From NCBI GenBank assembly GCA_005880175.1, contig VBJR01000040.1, positions 31,286-46,932 on the forward strand: a DNA stretch of 15,647 nucleotides, in the 5' to 3' direction. The position numbers and the translations under genes were made by a program. The notes beneath the pieces were generated by a model. The model was not told the DNA's origin, searched no databases, and saw only the letters and a program-made list of their open reading frames with translations. Positions within the stretch are counted from its first letter, which is position 1; every line of letters starts with the position of its first letter. The DNA is from Chloroflexota bacterium (lineage in GTDB: Bacteria; Chloroflexota; Dormibacteria; Dormibacterales; Dormibacteraceae). This document shows positions 6,644 to 12,821 of the stretch, piece by piece.

Positions 6644-7044
6644 GCCACCGGGCTCCGCTCGGGGTCGGGGACGCGGGTCAGCTCCAGGAACTCGGAGACC
6701 CCCACGAGACCCAGGACCACCCGGACGTGCGCCGGCATCGCCGACCGGCGCTCGTCGCGGTACAGCCGCGGAGTGGTCAGCCGCACCCGCCGGCCCCGCG
6801 TGACGAGCTCGCAGCCGCCCGCGGCCAGCACGTTCTTGACCCACTCCGCGCTCGACCCGTACGTGAGAGCGAACACGTACCCGCCCGGCGTCCGGAACGC
6901 GTTGACCGGCGTGCGATAGTGCCGGCCCGAGCGCCTGCCGACGTGGTGCACGACCCCGAACCCGGGGAGGCGGTTCGCGGGTCCGCCCAGCACCCGGTTG
7001 GTCACGTACCGGTTCACGGTGGCCATCCGTCGTCCCATCGCCAT
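6640..7044 (-). CDS. Nitroreductase/quinone-reductase family F420-dependent oxidoreductase (DDN-like)
   Basis: 134 residues. ATG 7044 is preferred over the longer frame opening at GTG 7059 because GGGAG (7057-7053) sits 8 nt upstream. The split-barrel deazaflavin-binding family is recognised by GRRSGRHYRTPVNAF (36-50), a strand-loop motif that contacts the F420 phosphate in DDN-type enzymes, and by YGSSAEWVKNVLAAG (62-76), the cofactor-binding segment with its conserved W/N. Length fits the family. Such proteins use reduced F420 to reduce quinones, nitro groups or other acceptors. First gene of a minus-strand set with the ICMT-like gene (GTGA overlap) and, 65 bp on, the exporter. Divergent from a tetR gene with a 94-bp shared regulatory gap. 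Confidence 0.9.
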   Translation of the reverse strand: MAMGRRMATVNRYVTNRVLGGPANRLPGFGVVHHVGRRSGRHYRTPVNAFRTPGGYVFALTYGSSAEWVKNVLAAGGCELVTRGRRVRLTTPRLYRDERRSAMPAHVRVVLGLVGVSEFLELTRVPDPERSPVA

Positions 7045-7072
7045 ATCGCCTGCTCCCACTCAATTGACCGCC

Positions 7073-7119
7073 CGTTGAATTCTCTTTCAGCATAGCCGCC
7101 GGCAGCCAAGAATTCAACG
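7073..7119 (-). promoter_or_regulatory. Sigma70-type promoter of the reductase operon inside an 11-bp inverted-repeat operator
   Basis: Minus strand: TTGAAT (7117-7112), 17 nt, TATGCT (7094-7089), a good housekeeping promoter with a start near 7082. CGTTGAATTCT (7073-7083) and AGAATTCAACG (7109-7119) are a perfect 11-bp inverted repeat; one arm covers the -35, the other the expected +1. That geometry suits repression by the adjacent TetR protein. Nearby TCAATTGA (7060-7067) is a further palindrome. Confidence 0.65.
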
Positions 7120-7123
7120 CTCG

Positions 7124-7129
7124 TACAAT
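7124..7129 (+). promoter_or_regulatory. -10 box of the tetR gene
   Basis: TACAAT differs from TATAAT by one base and lies 9 nt before the ATG at 7139, implying a start at about 7136 and an almost leaderless mRNA. No good -35 is seen. It is close enough to the operator arm at 7109-7119 for autoregulation. Confidence 0.45.
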
Positions 7130-7138
7130 TCTGGGGCG

Positions 7139-7726
7139 ATGGCACGTCCAGGACGCCGGCCCGGGACCACGGTCACCCGCGAGGCGATCCTGGACGCCGC
7201 CCGGCGGCGGTTCGCGGGGACCGGCTACGAGCAGGCCTCGATCCGCGCGATCGCCGCCGACGCCGGGGTCACGCCGGCGCTCGTGATGCACTTCTTCGGC
7301 TCCAAGGAGGCGCTGTTCCAGGCCGCGGTCGCGTGGCCGTTCGACCCGGCGGAGCTGGCCGCGCAGATGCTCAGCCCGGGCCGGGACGGCCTGGGCGTCC
7401 GCCTGGCCCGCGCCTTCCTCACGCTCTGGGACGCGCCCGAGACGTCCCGGCCGCTGCTGGCGGTGCTGCGGTCGGCGATGAACGACGAGGGCTTCGCGCG
7501 CCTGCTGATGGAGTTCCTGGTGACGCGCCTCTTCCGGCACGTGGCGGACCTGATCGAGGGCCCGGACCGGGAGCTCCGCGTCGAGCTGTGCGCGGGCCAC
7601 CTCCTCGGCGTCGCGATCATGCGGCACGTGCTCCGCGCCGAGCCGGTGGCCTCGGCCTCCATCGACCAGCTCGTCGGGCGGGTGGGCCCGGTGCTCGAGG
7701 GCTACCTCCAGCCGCCCGCCCACTGA
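7139..7726 (+). CDS. TetR/AcrR-family transcriptional regulator
   Basis: 195 residues from ATG 7139. The N-terminal DNA-binding domain is typical: TREAILDAARRRFAGTGYEQ (13-32), ASIRAIAADAGVTPALVMHF (33-52), FGSKEALFQAAV (53-64), with the helix-turn-helix at about 33-52. The remaining helices form a ligand-binding and dimerisation domain containing the segment VLRSAMNDEGFARLLMEFLV, found in the TetR subgroup often annotated TetR_C_17-like. The protein probably represses the divergent reductase/methyltransferase/MFS genes and itself through the repeat at 7073-7119; the ligand is unknown but may be the exported compound. dinB begins 39 bp after its stop but has its own SOS box, so the two are probably regulated separately. 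Confidence 0.92.
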   Translation: MARPGRRPGTTVTREAILDAARRRFAGTGYEQASIRAIAADAGVTPALVMHFFGSKEALFQAAVAWPFDPAELAAQMLSPGRDGLGVRLARAFLTLWDAPETSRPLLAVLRSAMNDEGFARLLMEFLVTRLFRHVADLIEGPDRELRVELCAGHLLGVAIMRHVLRAEPVASASIDQLVGRVGPVLEGYLQPPAH

Positions 7727-7752
7727 AGACGCGCGTGACGGCGACACTTGTG

Positions 7753-7766
7753 CAAACATGTGTTCG
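7753..7766 (+). promoter_or_regulatory. LexA (SOS) box at the dinB start
   Basis: CAAACATGTGTTCG matches the Gram-positive SOS consensus CGAACRNRYGTTCG at 13 of 14 positions (A for G at position 2). Its last base is the first base of the preferred dinB start codon GTG 7766, so bound LexA would cover the transcription start region. Y-family polymerases are classic LexA targets. Confidence 0.75.
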
Positions 7767-8956
7767 TGACGGGCCTGGCGACGATTCTCCACGCCGACCT
7801 CGACGCGTTCTACGCCTCGGTCGAGCAGCGCGACGACCCGCGGCTGCGCGGCCGGCCCGTGATCGTCGGCGCCGGCGTGGTGCTCGCGGCCAGCTACGAG
7901 GCCAAGGCCCGCGGCGTCCGGACCGCGATGGGCGGGGCGCAGGCGCTCCGGCTCTGCCCCGAGGCGGTCGTGGTCGAGCCCCGCATGCCGGCGTACTCGG
8001 ACGCGAGCAGAGCGGTGTTCGCCGTGTTCGACGAGACGACGCCGGTCGTCGAGGGGCTCTCCATCGACGAGGCGTTCCTCGACGTGGGCGGGATGGAGCG
8101 GCTCTCGGGCACGCCGGTGGAGATCGCGAAGCGCCTCCGGGTCGAGGTCCGGCGCCGGGTCGGCCTGCCCATCACCGTCGGCGTGGCCCGCACCAAGTTC
8201 CTGGCCAAGGTCGCGAGCGGGGTGGCCAAGCCCGACGGCCTGCTCCTGGTGCCGCCCGACCGCGAGCTGGCCTTCCTCCACCCGCTGCCGGTGGAGCGGC
8301 TCTGGGGAGTCGGAGCGGTGACGGCCGGCAAGCTCCACAGGTACGGCATCAGGCGGGTCGGCGACGTCGACCGCCTGGAAGAGGCGGCGCTGGTGGCGAT
8401 GCTCGGCGTGGCGTCGGGCCGGCACCTCCACGCCCTCGCGCACAATCGCGATCCGCGGCCCGTGGAGGTGGGCCGGCGCCGGCGCTCGATCGGGGCCCAG
8501 CGTGCCCTGGGCCGCGCGCCCAAGTCGCGCGACACGATCGACGCGGTGGCGCTGGAGCTGGTCGACCGGGTCACTCGCCGGATGCGGGCCGCCGGCCGGG
8601 CCGGGCGCACGGTGATGCTCCGTCTGCGCTTCGGCGACTTCTCGCGCGCGAGCCGCTCGCACACCCTGGCCAGGGCGACGGCACAGACGCAGACGGTGCT
8701 CGGCGCGATCCGGGCGCTGCTGGAGGCGGCCATGCCGATGATCGACCGCCGGGGCCTGACCCTCGTGGGCGTCGCCGTCGGCAACTTCGACGACGACGGC
8801 GCCGCGCAGCTCGCGCTGCCGCTGGATCGGCGCAGCCCCACGGCGCTCGACGCCGCCGTGGACGAGGTGCGCGCGCGGTTCGGCTCGGCCGCGATCGTGC
8901 GCGCGGCGCTGCTCGGCCGCGACCCGGGCCTGACGATGCCGATGCTGCCCGACTGA
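7766..8956 (+). CDS. dinB: DNA polymerase IV (Y-family translesion polymerase)
   Basis: 396 residues from GTG 7766; an upstream TTG at 7748 would put the SOS box inside the gene, so the shorter start is preferred. Catalytic palm carboxylates are present: D11 in HADLDAFYASVE (9-20), with Y16 as the steric-gate residue excluding ribonucleotides, and D101-E102 in LSIDEAFLDVGG. The lesion-tolerant thumb has PVERLWGVGAVTAGKLHRYG (helix-hairpin-helix), and a little-finger domain follows. Near the C-terminus QLALPL fits the beta-clamp-binding pentapeptide pattern, so recruitment to the replication clamp is likely. Full length compared with family members (350-420 residues). Function: error-prone or bypass synthesis at stalled forks, probably induced by DNA damage through the box at 7753-7766. 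Confidence 0.95.
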   Translation: MTGLATILHADLDAFYASVEQRDDPRLRGRPVIVGAGVVLAASYEAKARGVRTAMGGAQALRLCPEAVVVEPRMPAYSDASRAVFAVFDETTPVVEGLSIDEAFLDVGGMERLSGTPVEIAKRLRVEVRRRVGLPITVGVARTKFLAKVASGVAKPDGLLLVPPDRELAFLHPLPVERLWGVGAVTAGKLHRYGIRRVGDVDRLEEAALVAMLGVASGRHLHALAHNRDPRPVEVGRRRRSIGAQRALGRAPKSRDTIDAVALELVDRVTRRMRAAGRAGRTVMLRLRFGDFSRASRSHTLARATAQTQTVLGAIRALLEAAMPMIDRRGLTLVGVAVGNFDDDGAAQLALPLDRRSPTALDAAVDEVRARFGSAAIVRAALLGRDPGLTMPMLPD

Positions 8957-9027
8957 CCCGGCCGGCGAACCCGCACAGCGACAGGCGTTGGTGCGCGGCG
9001 TCCACCAGCGGTGTAAGTAATCGGGAT

Positions 9028-10542
9028 GTGGACGATCACACCTTCACCCACGGAGAGGAGGAGTCCCGGACCCCGCGCGTCGCCATCGTGGCGAAGGGCG
9101 CGACCGAGGTCCGGGCGGACGTGCTGGCGGTGCCGGTCGTGTCCGGGGCGCCGCCCGACCCCGCGCTCGCGGCGCTGAGCGAGACGGCGGCGGGGTTCGT
9201 CACCTCGGGCGAGTACCGGGGCCGGCTGCACGAGACGCTGCTGATCCCGTCCGCCGCGGGCACCGCGACCCCGCGCATCCTGCTCTACGGCCTGGGCGCC
9301 GAGCGCGACCTGGACGCCCAGCGCCTCCACTTCGCCCACCAGCAGATGGTGTCGGCCGCCCGCGCCTACGGCCACCGGCGGATCGCCGTGCTCCGGGCCG
9401 GCCCGCTGCGCGACCGGGACGTGACCGCCGTGGTGGCCGGCTGCGTGGCGGGCGGCTGGGAGCGCCGCCAGCGCGCCACCGGCGACCGGGCGGCGGCCCT
9501 GGAGGAGCTGAGCCTGGTCGGCTTCGGCGGCTCGCCGGCGTCGGTCGAGCTGGCACGCCAGCTGGGCGCCGCGACGGCCCGGGCCCGCCACTGGCAGAAC
9601 ACGCCCGCGAACGAGATGGGGCCGCAGCAGCTCGCCGGTATCGCGGCGGACCTGGCCGAACGGCTGAACCTGGAGCTGGAGGTGCTCGGCCCGGAGGAGC
9701 TGGCGGCGGGCGGCTACGCGCTGTTGTCGGGCGTCGCGGCGGGGTCCGACCGCCCGCCCCGCCTGATCCGGCTCCAGCACCGCGGCGGCCGCGGCGGCGA
9801 CAACCTGGCGCTGGTGGGCAAGGGGATCACGTTCGACAGCGGCGGCCTGTCGCTGAAGACGGCGGACGGGATGGTCCGGATGCGCGGCGACATGGGCGGC
9901 GCGGCGGCCGTGCTGGCCGCGATCGAGGTGATCGCCGCCAACCGCCTGCCGCTGGACGTCATAGCCGTCGTGGCGGCGACGGACAACATGCCCGGCCCGG
10001 CGGCCCAGCGCCCGGGCGACGTGTGGACCAGCGCCTCGGGCCGGACCGTCGAGGTCCTCAACACGGACGCGGAGGGCCGGCTGGTCCTGGCCGACGCGAT
10101 CACGTTCGCGATCCGCGCCGGGGCCACGCACATCGTCGACCTGGCGACGCTGACCGGCTCGGCCGTGACGGCGCTGGGCCACGCGGCCACGCTCGCGATC
10201 GGCAACGACGACGACCTGTGGGGCCACGTGGCCGCGGCGGCGGAGACGGCCGGCGAGCGGGTGTGGCGGCTGCCCATCTACCCGGACTTCCGCGAGCTCC
10301 TGAGGAGCCAGAACGCGGACCTGAGGAACGCCCACTACGGGGAGGCGGGGGCGATCGCGGCGGGGATGTTCATCGGCGAGTTCACCGAGGGCCGGCCGTG
10401 GGTGCACCTGGACATCGCGGGCAGCCACTGGAACGAGAACGTCTGGCTGCGCGACGTGCCCCGGGGCCCGCTGGGCACGGGCGCGCGCCTGTGCTACCGG
10501 ACCGCGGAGCGGCTGGCGGGGGTGGCGGTGCCGGCCGGCTGA
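9028..10542 (+). CDS. pepA: Leucyl aminopeptidase, peptidase family M17
   Basis: 504 residues from GTG 9028; the same frame is open far upstream over dinB, but that part is shadow sequence. Start choice is moderate: only GGGA precedes it, while a strong GGAGAGGAGGAG run lies inside the frame at 9052-9063 with no suitably spaced start after it. The C-terminal catalytic domain is complete: VGKGITFDSGGLSLK carries K265, D270 and K277; MRGDMGG carries D288; NTDAEGRLVLAD carries D347, E349 and R351. All are offset by exactly +15 from the bovine lens enzyme residues (K250, D255, K262, D273, D332, E334, R336). The enzyme is a cytosolic hexamer with two metal ions that removes N-terminal residues from peptides. 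It also functions as a DNA-binding protein in some bacteria, which nothing here tests. Confidence 0.93.
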   Translation: MDDHTFTHGEEESRTPRVAIVAKGATEVRADVLAVPVVSGAPPDPALAALSETAAGFVTSGEYRGRLHETLLIPSAAGTATPRILLYGLGAERDLDAQRLHFAHQQMVSAARAYGHRRIAVLRAGPLRDRDVTAVVAGCVAGGWERRQRATGDRAAALEELSLVGFGGSPASVELARQLGAATARARHWQNTPANEMGPQQLAGIAADLAERLNLELEVLGPEELAAGGYALLSGVAAGSDRPPRLIRLQHRGGRGGDNLALVGKGITFDSGGLSLKTADGMVRMRGDMGGAAAVLAAIEVIAANRLPLDVIAVVAATDNMPGPAAQRPGDVWTSASGRTVEVLNTDAEGRLVLADAITFAIRAGATHIVDLATLTGSAVTALGHAATLAIGNDDDLWGHVAAAAETAGERVWRLPIYPDFRELLRSQNADLRNAHYGEAGAIAAGMFIGEFTEGRPWVHLDIAGSHWNENVWLRDVPRGPLGTGARLCYRTAERLAGVAVPAG

Positions 10543-10582
10543 CGGGCGGCCGCCCGGGCCGCCGCGTGCAACACTCTGGTCG

Positions 10583-11608
10583 ATGAAAGCCGTCGTCTGG
10601 CGAGGAATCGACCGCATGGTGCTGGACGAGTGGGCGCGGCCCGACCTGGAGGCCGGCTGGGTCGCCGTCCGGCCCGAGGCGGCGGGCATCTGCGGCTCCG
10701 AGGTCGAGGGCTACCTGGGCCGGCAGCCCAACCGGCAGCCGCCGCTGGTGATGGGCCACGAGTTCGCGGGCGTCGTGGTGGAAACCGGGCCCGACGTGGA
10801 CGCGGGGTGGCTCGGGCGCCGGGTGGCCGTCAACCCGATCGTCTCGTGCCGAGTCTGCCCGCTCTGCGCCGGCGGCTGGCGGAACCTGTGCGCGCGGCGC
10901 AGCCTGATCGGCGTGCACCGGCCGGGCGGCTTCGCGGAGCTGGTCGCGGCGCCGGAGGCGAACCTGGTGCCGCTGCCCGAGGGCGTGGGGCCGCGCCTGG
11001 GCGCGCTGGTGGAGCCCCTGGCCAACGGCGTGCACGCCGCGGCCCTGGCGGCGGGGGCGCCCTCGGTGACCGGCGCCGCGGCCGTGATCGGGGCCGGCGC
11101 CATCGGGCTGCTGGCGCTGCAGGCGGCCGCGACCGCGTCGGGCTCGCGGCTGCACGTGCTGGAGCTCGACCCGGGCCGGCGCGCGCGGGCGGCGGCGCTG
11201 GGCGGGGCCGCCGGCCACGGCTCGCCGGACGAGCTGCTGACGGCGGTCCAGGCGGACACGGGCGGGCTCGGCGCCGACTTCGTCATCGACGCGGTGGGCC
11301 GCGAGTCCACCCGCCGGCTGGCCGTGGAGGCGGTCAGGCCGGGGGGCAGGGTGGTCCTGCTCGGCCTGCACGACGACGTGACCGGCCTCAGCGGGCACGA
11401 CCTGGTCCGGCGCGAGGTCCTGGTCACCGGCTCGTACGCGTACACCGACGCGGACTTCGCGACCGCGCTGGCGCTGCTCGCGAGCCGCCGGGCCGGCATC
11501 GGCGAGCTGGCGGCGGTGCAGCCGCTCGAGGCCACGCCGGCCCTGTTCGCGCGGCTGGCGGCGGGGCCGACGCCCGAGGTCAAGCTGTTCGTGGCGCCCG
11601 GCGCGTGA
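10583..11608 (+). CDS. Zinc-dependent medium-chain alcohol/polyol dehydrogenase (MDR)
   Basis: 341 residues from ATG 10583. Catalytic zinc ligands: C37 (GICGSE), H59-E60 (MGHEF) and E144 (VEPLA). The structural-zinc lobe has four cysteines, C89, C92, C95 and C103 (SCRVCPLCAGGWRNLC). The Rossmann motif GAGAIG (170-175), with an acidic residue at the end of the next strand (ELD, 194-196), favours NAD over NADP. Overall it is closest in pattern to sorbitol/threonine dehydrogenase-type MDRs, which oxidise secondary alcohols of sugars, polyols or amino acids; the exact substrate is unknown. No clear ribosome site precedes the ATG. It overlaps the following SDR gene by 4 bp, so the two oxidoreductases probably act in one catabolic route. 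Confidence 0.92.
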   Translation: MKAVVWRGIDRMVLDEWARPDLEAGWVAVRPEAAGICGSEVEGYLGRQPNRQPPLVMGHEFAGVVVETGPDVDAGWLGRRVAVNPIVSCRVCPLCAGGWRNLCARRSLIGVHRPGGFAELVAAPEANLVPLPEGVGPRLGALVEPLANGVHAAALAAGAPSVTGAAAVIGAGAIGLLALQAAATASGSRLHVLELDPGRRARAAALGGAAGHGSPDELLTAVQADTGGLGADFVIDAVGRESTRRLAVEAVRPGGRVVLLGLHDDVTGLSGHDLVRREVLVTGSYAYTDADFATALALLASRRAGIGELAAVQPLEATPALFARLAAGPTPEVKLFVAPGA

Positions 11609-12318
11609 CCGACCTGCGGGGCCGGCGAGCGCTGGTCACCGGCGCGTCGAGCGGCATCGGGCTGGCCACCGCGCTGGCGCTGGCCCGGGCCGGCGCGGAG
11701 GTCCACGGCGCCGCCCGCCGGGTGGACGCGATGGAGCGGGCCGCTGGGGGCCTGTTCGCGGCCCACAGGGCCGACGTCACGGCGCCGGGCGACCTGGCCG
11801 AGCTGGCGGCGGCGCTGGGCGCGCTGGACGTGGCGGTCTTCGCCGCCGGCACGAACATCCCGGAGCGGCGGCTGCGCCAGCTGACGCCGGAGTCGTGGGA
11901 CCTGCTCGTGACGACCAACCTGTCGTCGGCCTTCTACGGCCTGCGCGCGGTGCTGCCCGCGCTGCGCCGGCCGGGCGGCCTGGCGGTGTTCGTGTCCAGC
12001 GTCTCGGCGGCCTGGCCGGACGCGTCCGGGCCCGCCTACCAGGCGGCGAAGGCGGGCGTGGTGGCGCTGGCCCGCGGCGCGGCGCTGGAGGAGCTGGGTG
12101 AGGGGCTGCGCTTCTCGACGGTCCTGCCCGGCACGGTGGACACGCCGCTGCTGGACCGGCGGCCGGCGCCCCCTGACGCCGCGACCCGGGCCCGGATGCT
12201 GCGCCCCGAGGACGTGGCGGCGGTGTGCGTGTTCCTGGCCGGCCTCCCCGACCACGTCCACGTCCCGGAGCTGACGGTGCTGCCGGCCGGCCTGCAGGCC
12301 CTCGGCCGGTCGGGCTGA
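11605..12318 (+). CDS. Short-chain dehydrogenase/reductase (SDR)
   Basis: 237 residues from GTG 11605, overlapping the stop of the MDR gene (GTGA), so translation is probably coupled. Classical SDR features: TGASSGIG (12-19) for the dinucleotide, D57 region (ADVTAP) for the adenine, AAGTN (80-84), and the catalytic tetrad N105, S132, Y145, K149 (VSSVSAAWPDASGPAYQAAK). GTVDTPLL fits the PG-motif loop after the active site. R38-R39 after strand 2 hint at NADP use, but this is weak. It most likely oxidises or reduces a carbonyl or hydroxyl in the same pathway as the adjacent MDR enzyme. Its stop codon is 2 bp before the left 18-bp direct repeat of the element at 12321-12821. Confidence 0.92.
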   Translation: MTDLRGRRALVTGASSGIGLATALALARAGAEVHGAARRVDAMERAAGGLFAAHRADVTAPGDLAELAAALGALDVAVFAAGTNIPERRLRQLTPESWDLLVTTNLSSAFYGLRAVLPALRRPGGLAVFVSSVSAAWPDASGPAYQAAKAGVVALARGAALEELGEGLRFSTVLPGTVDTPLLDRRPAPPDAATRARMLRPEDVAAVCVFLAGLPDHVHVPELTVLPAGLQALGRSG

Positions 12319-12320
12319 GC

Positions 12321-12338
12321 GGCGCCGCCGGTTACGGC
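12321..12338 (+). repeat. 18-bp direct repeat, left copy
   Basis: GGCGCCGCCGGTTACGGC, identical to 12804-12821. It starts 2 bp after the SDR stop. The two copies bracket 465 bp, as a target duplication or a pair of attachment cores would. Confidence 0.8.
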
Positions 12339-12353
12339 CAATGCTGGTGAGTT

Positions 12354-12370
12354 AGAGCCGGCATGGCTCT
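12354..12370 (+). terminator. Hairpin near the left end of the element
   Basis: AGAGCC (12354-12359) and GGCTCT (12365-12370) pair perfectly around GGCAT, followed by TGCTTC. It could terminate the MDR-SDR transcript. Its first two bases overlap the 10-bp terminal repeat, so the two structures compete. Confidence 0.35.
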
Positions 12371-12384
12371 TGCTTCGGGGCCTG

Positions 12385-12592
12385 GGGAGCTTCGCCGAGG
12401 GGGACGGCCAATGGGCTAGCACTGTGCTGCCTTTGGGTGGCAAGTGGTTCACGACGGTGCCTTGCCGTACGCCTGCCACCCCTCAGCCCGGTCGAGACGT
12501 GGCGCTCCTACGGCAAGGCCCGTTCGTGGCATAGTTGTCACCCAGACGTGGCCCGATGCTAGCCCACCGGAGGCCCCCTTCGTTGAACTCCC
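12385..12592 (+). ncRNA. Candidate structured RNA: very long imperfect hairpin
   Basis: Positions 12412-12469 and 12509-12566 are equal-length (58 nt) inverted arms with no gaps: 42 Watson-Crick pairs, and 7 of the 16 remaining positions are G-U in plus-strand RNA. Perfect blocks are TGGGCTAGCA/TGCTAGCCCA (12412-12421 with 12557-12566) and GCCTTGCCGTA/TACGGCAAGGC (12459-12469 with 12509-12519). Outward, GGGGG (12399-12403)/CCCCC (12574-12578) and GGGAG (12385-12389)/CTCCC (12588-12592) continue it with equal 9-nt spacers. Inward, GCCAC (12475-12479)/GTGGC (12499-12503) lies past a symmetric 5x5 loop. Transition differences are almost all wobble-compatible on the plus strand, so a plus-strand RNA is favoured. 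Promoter not identified. Confidence 0.45.
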
Positions 12593-12670
12593 ACGCCTCG
12601 ACGACGCCCGTCTCGAGACGCGCCCGGCCGATCGTCCAGGCAACGACTTCGTCTCGGGCTCGAACAGGGG

Positions 12671-12732
12671 GCCTGCTGGCGGGCCGGGGCAGGGGCGCGT
12701 GAGGCGGGCGACAGCCCGGCTTGCCAGCAGGC
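12671..12732 (+). repeat. Second long inverted repeat of the element (18-bp helix on plus-strand RNA)
   Basis: GCCTGCTGGC (12671-12680) pairs perfectly with GCCAGCAGGC (12723-12732). The helix continues inward through two G-U pairs (12681-12682 with 12721-12722) and six more pairs (12683-12688 with 12715-12720), leaving a 26-nt loop. A smaller hairpin CCCCGC/GCGGGG (12757-12762 with 12773-12778) follows. Confidence 0.6.
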
Positions 12733-12803
12733 GGGGCTATCGACGGGCCGGGATGCCCCCGCATGCCGGCAAGCGGGGCTCTCAAAACCTGTCCTAACTC
12801 ACC

Positions 12804-12821
12804 GGCGCCGCCGGTTACGGC
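12804..12821 (+). repeat. 18-bp direct repeat, right copy, containing the GH15 stop codon
   Basis: Exact copy of 12321-12338. The TTA at 12815-12817 is the complement of the GH15 gene's TAA stop, so this copy spans the last codons and 3' edge of that gene. Confidence 0.8.

Larger units (their letters stand above)
12339..12803 (+). mobile_element. Small non-autonomous element with terminal inverted repeats (candidate), no coding gene
   Basis: This 465-bp stretch between the 18-bp direct repeats contains GGTGAGTTAG (12346-12355) and its exact complement CTAACTCACC (12794-12803). The right terminal repeat abuts the right direct repeat; on the left there are 7 extra bases (CAATGCT). No transposase or integrase frame is present; the only minus-strand open stretch is a short run with no recognised domain. 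The interior is full of long inverted repeats (12385-12592, 12671-12732, 12757-12778) and looks less GC-saturated at its ends than the flanking genes. Removing one direct repeat plus this segment leaves SDR and GH15 as a tight convergent pair 13 bp apart, which supports an insertion. I do not recognise the terminal sequence as any named IS family. Confidence 0.55.

Noticed and set aside
6644..8662. Minus-strand frame continuous with the ICMT-like gene and extending over tetR and dinB
   Set aside because: Low-complexity His/Arg/Asp sequence antisense to well-supported genes; the methyltransferase-like homology starts only at 6643.
7333..9027. Long plus-strand frame running upstream of the aminopeptidase into dinB and tetR
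   Set aside because: It is the shadow frame of dinB/tetR in GC-rich DNA (Arg/Pro/Gly/Ala low complexity); the real aminopeptidase sequence begins near 9028.
12483..12660. Minus-strand open stretch with peptide RARLETGVVEAWEF and following residues as a gene
   Set aside because: No start with a ribosome site, no domain, and it coincides with the right arm of the hairpin. It is discussed as arm similarity rather than called as a CDS.
12656..12665. GTTCGAGCCC on the minus strand, resembling a tRNA T-loop
   Set aside because: The flanking bases do not form a T-stem and no acceptor or anticodon arm can be folded around it.
12346..12803. Integron attC-like ends (GTTAG... and ...CTAAC)
   Set aside because: Consensus matches are imperfect, the span is several times longer than known attC sites, and there is no integron integrase or cassette structure.
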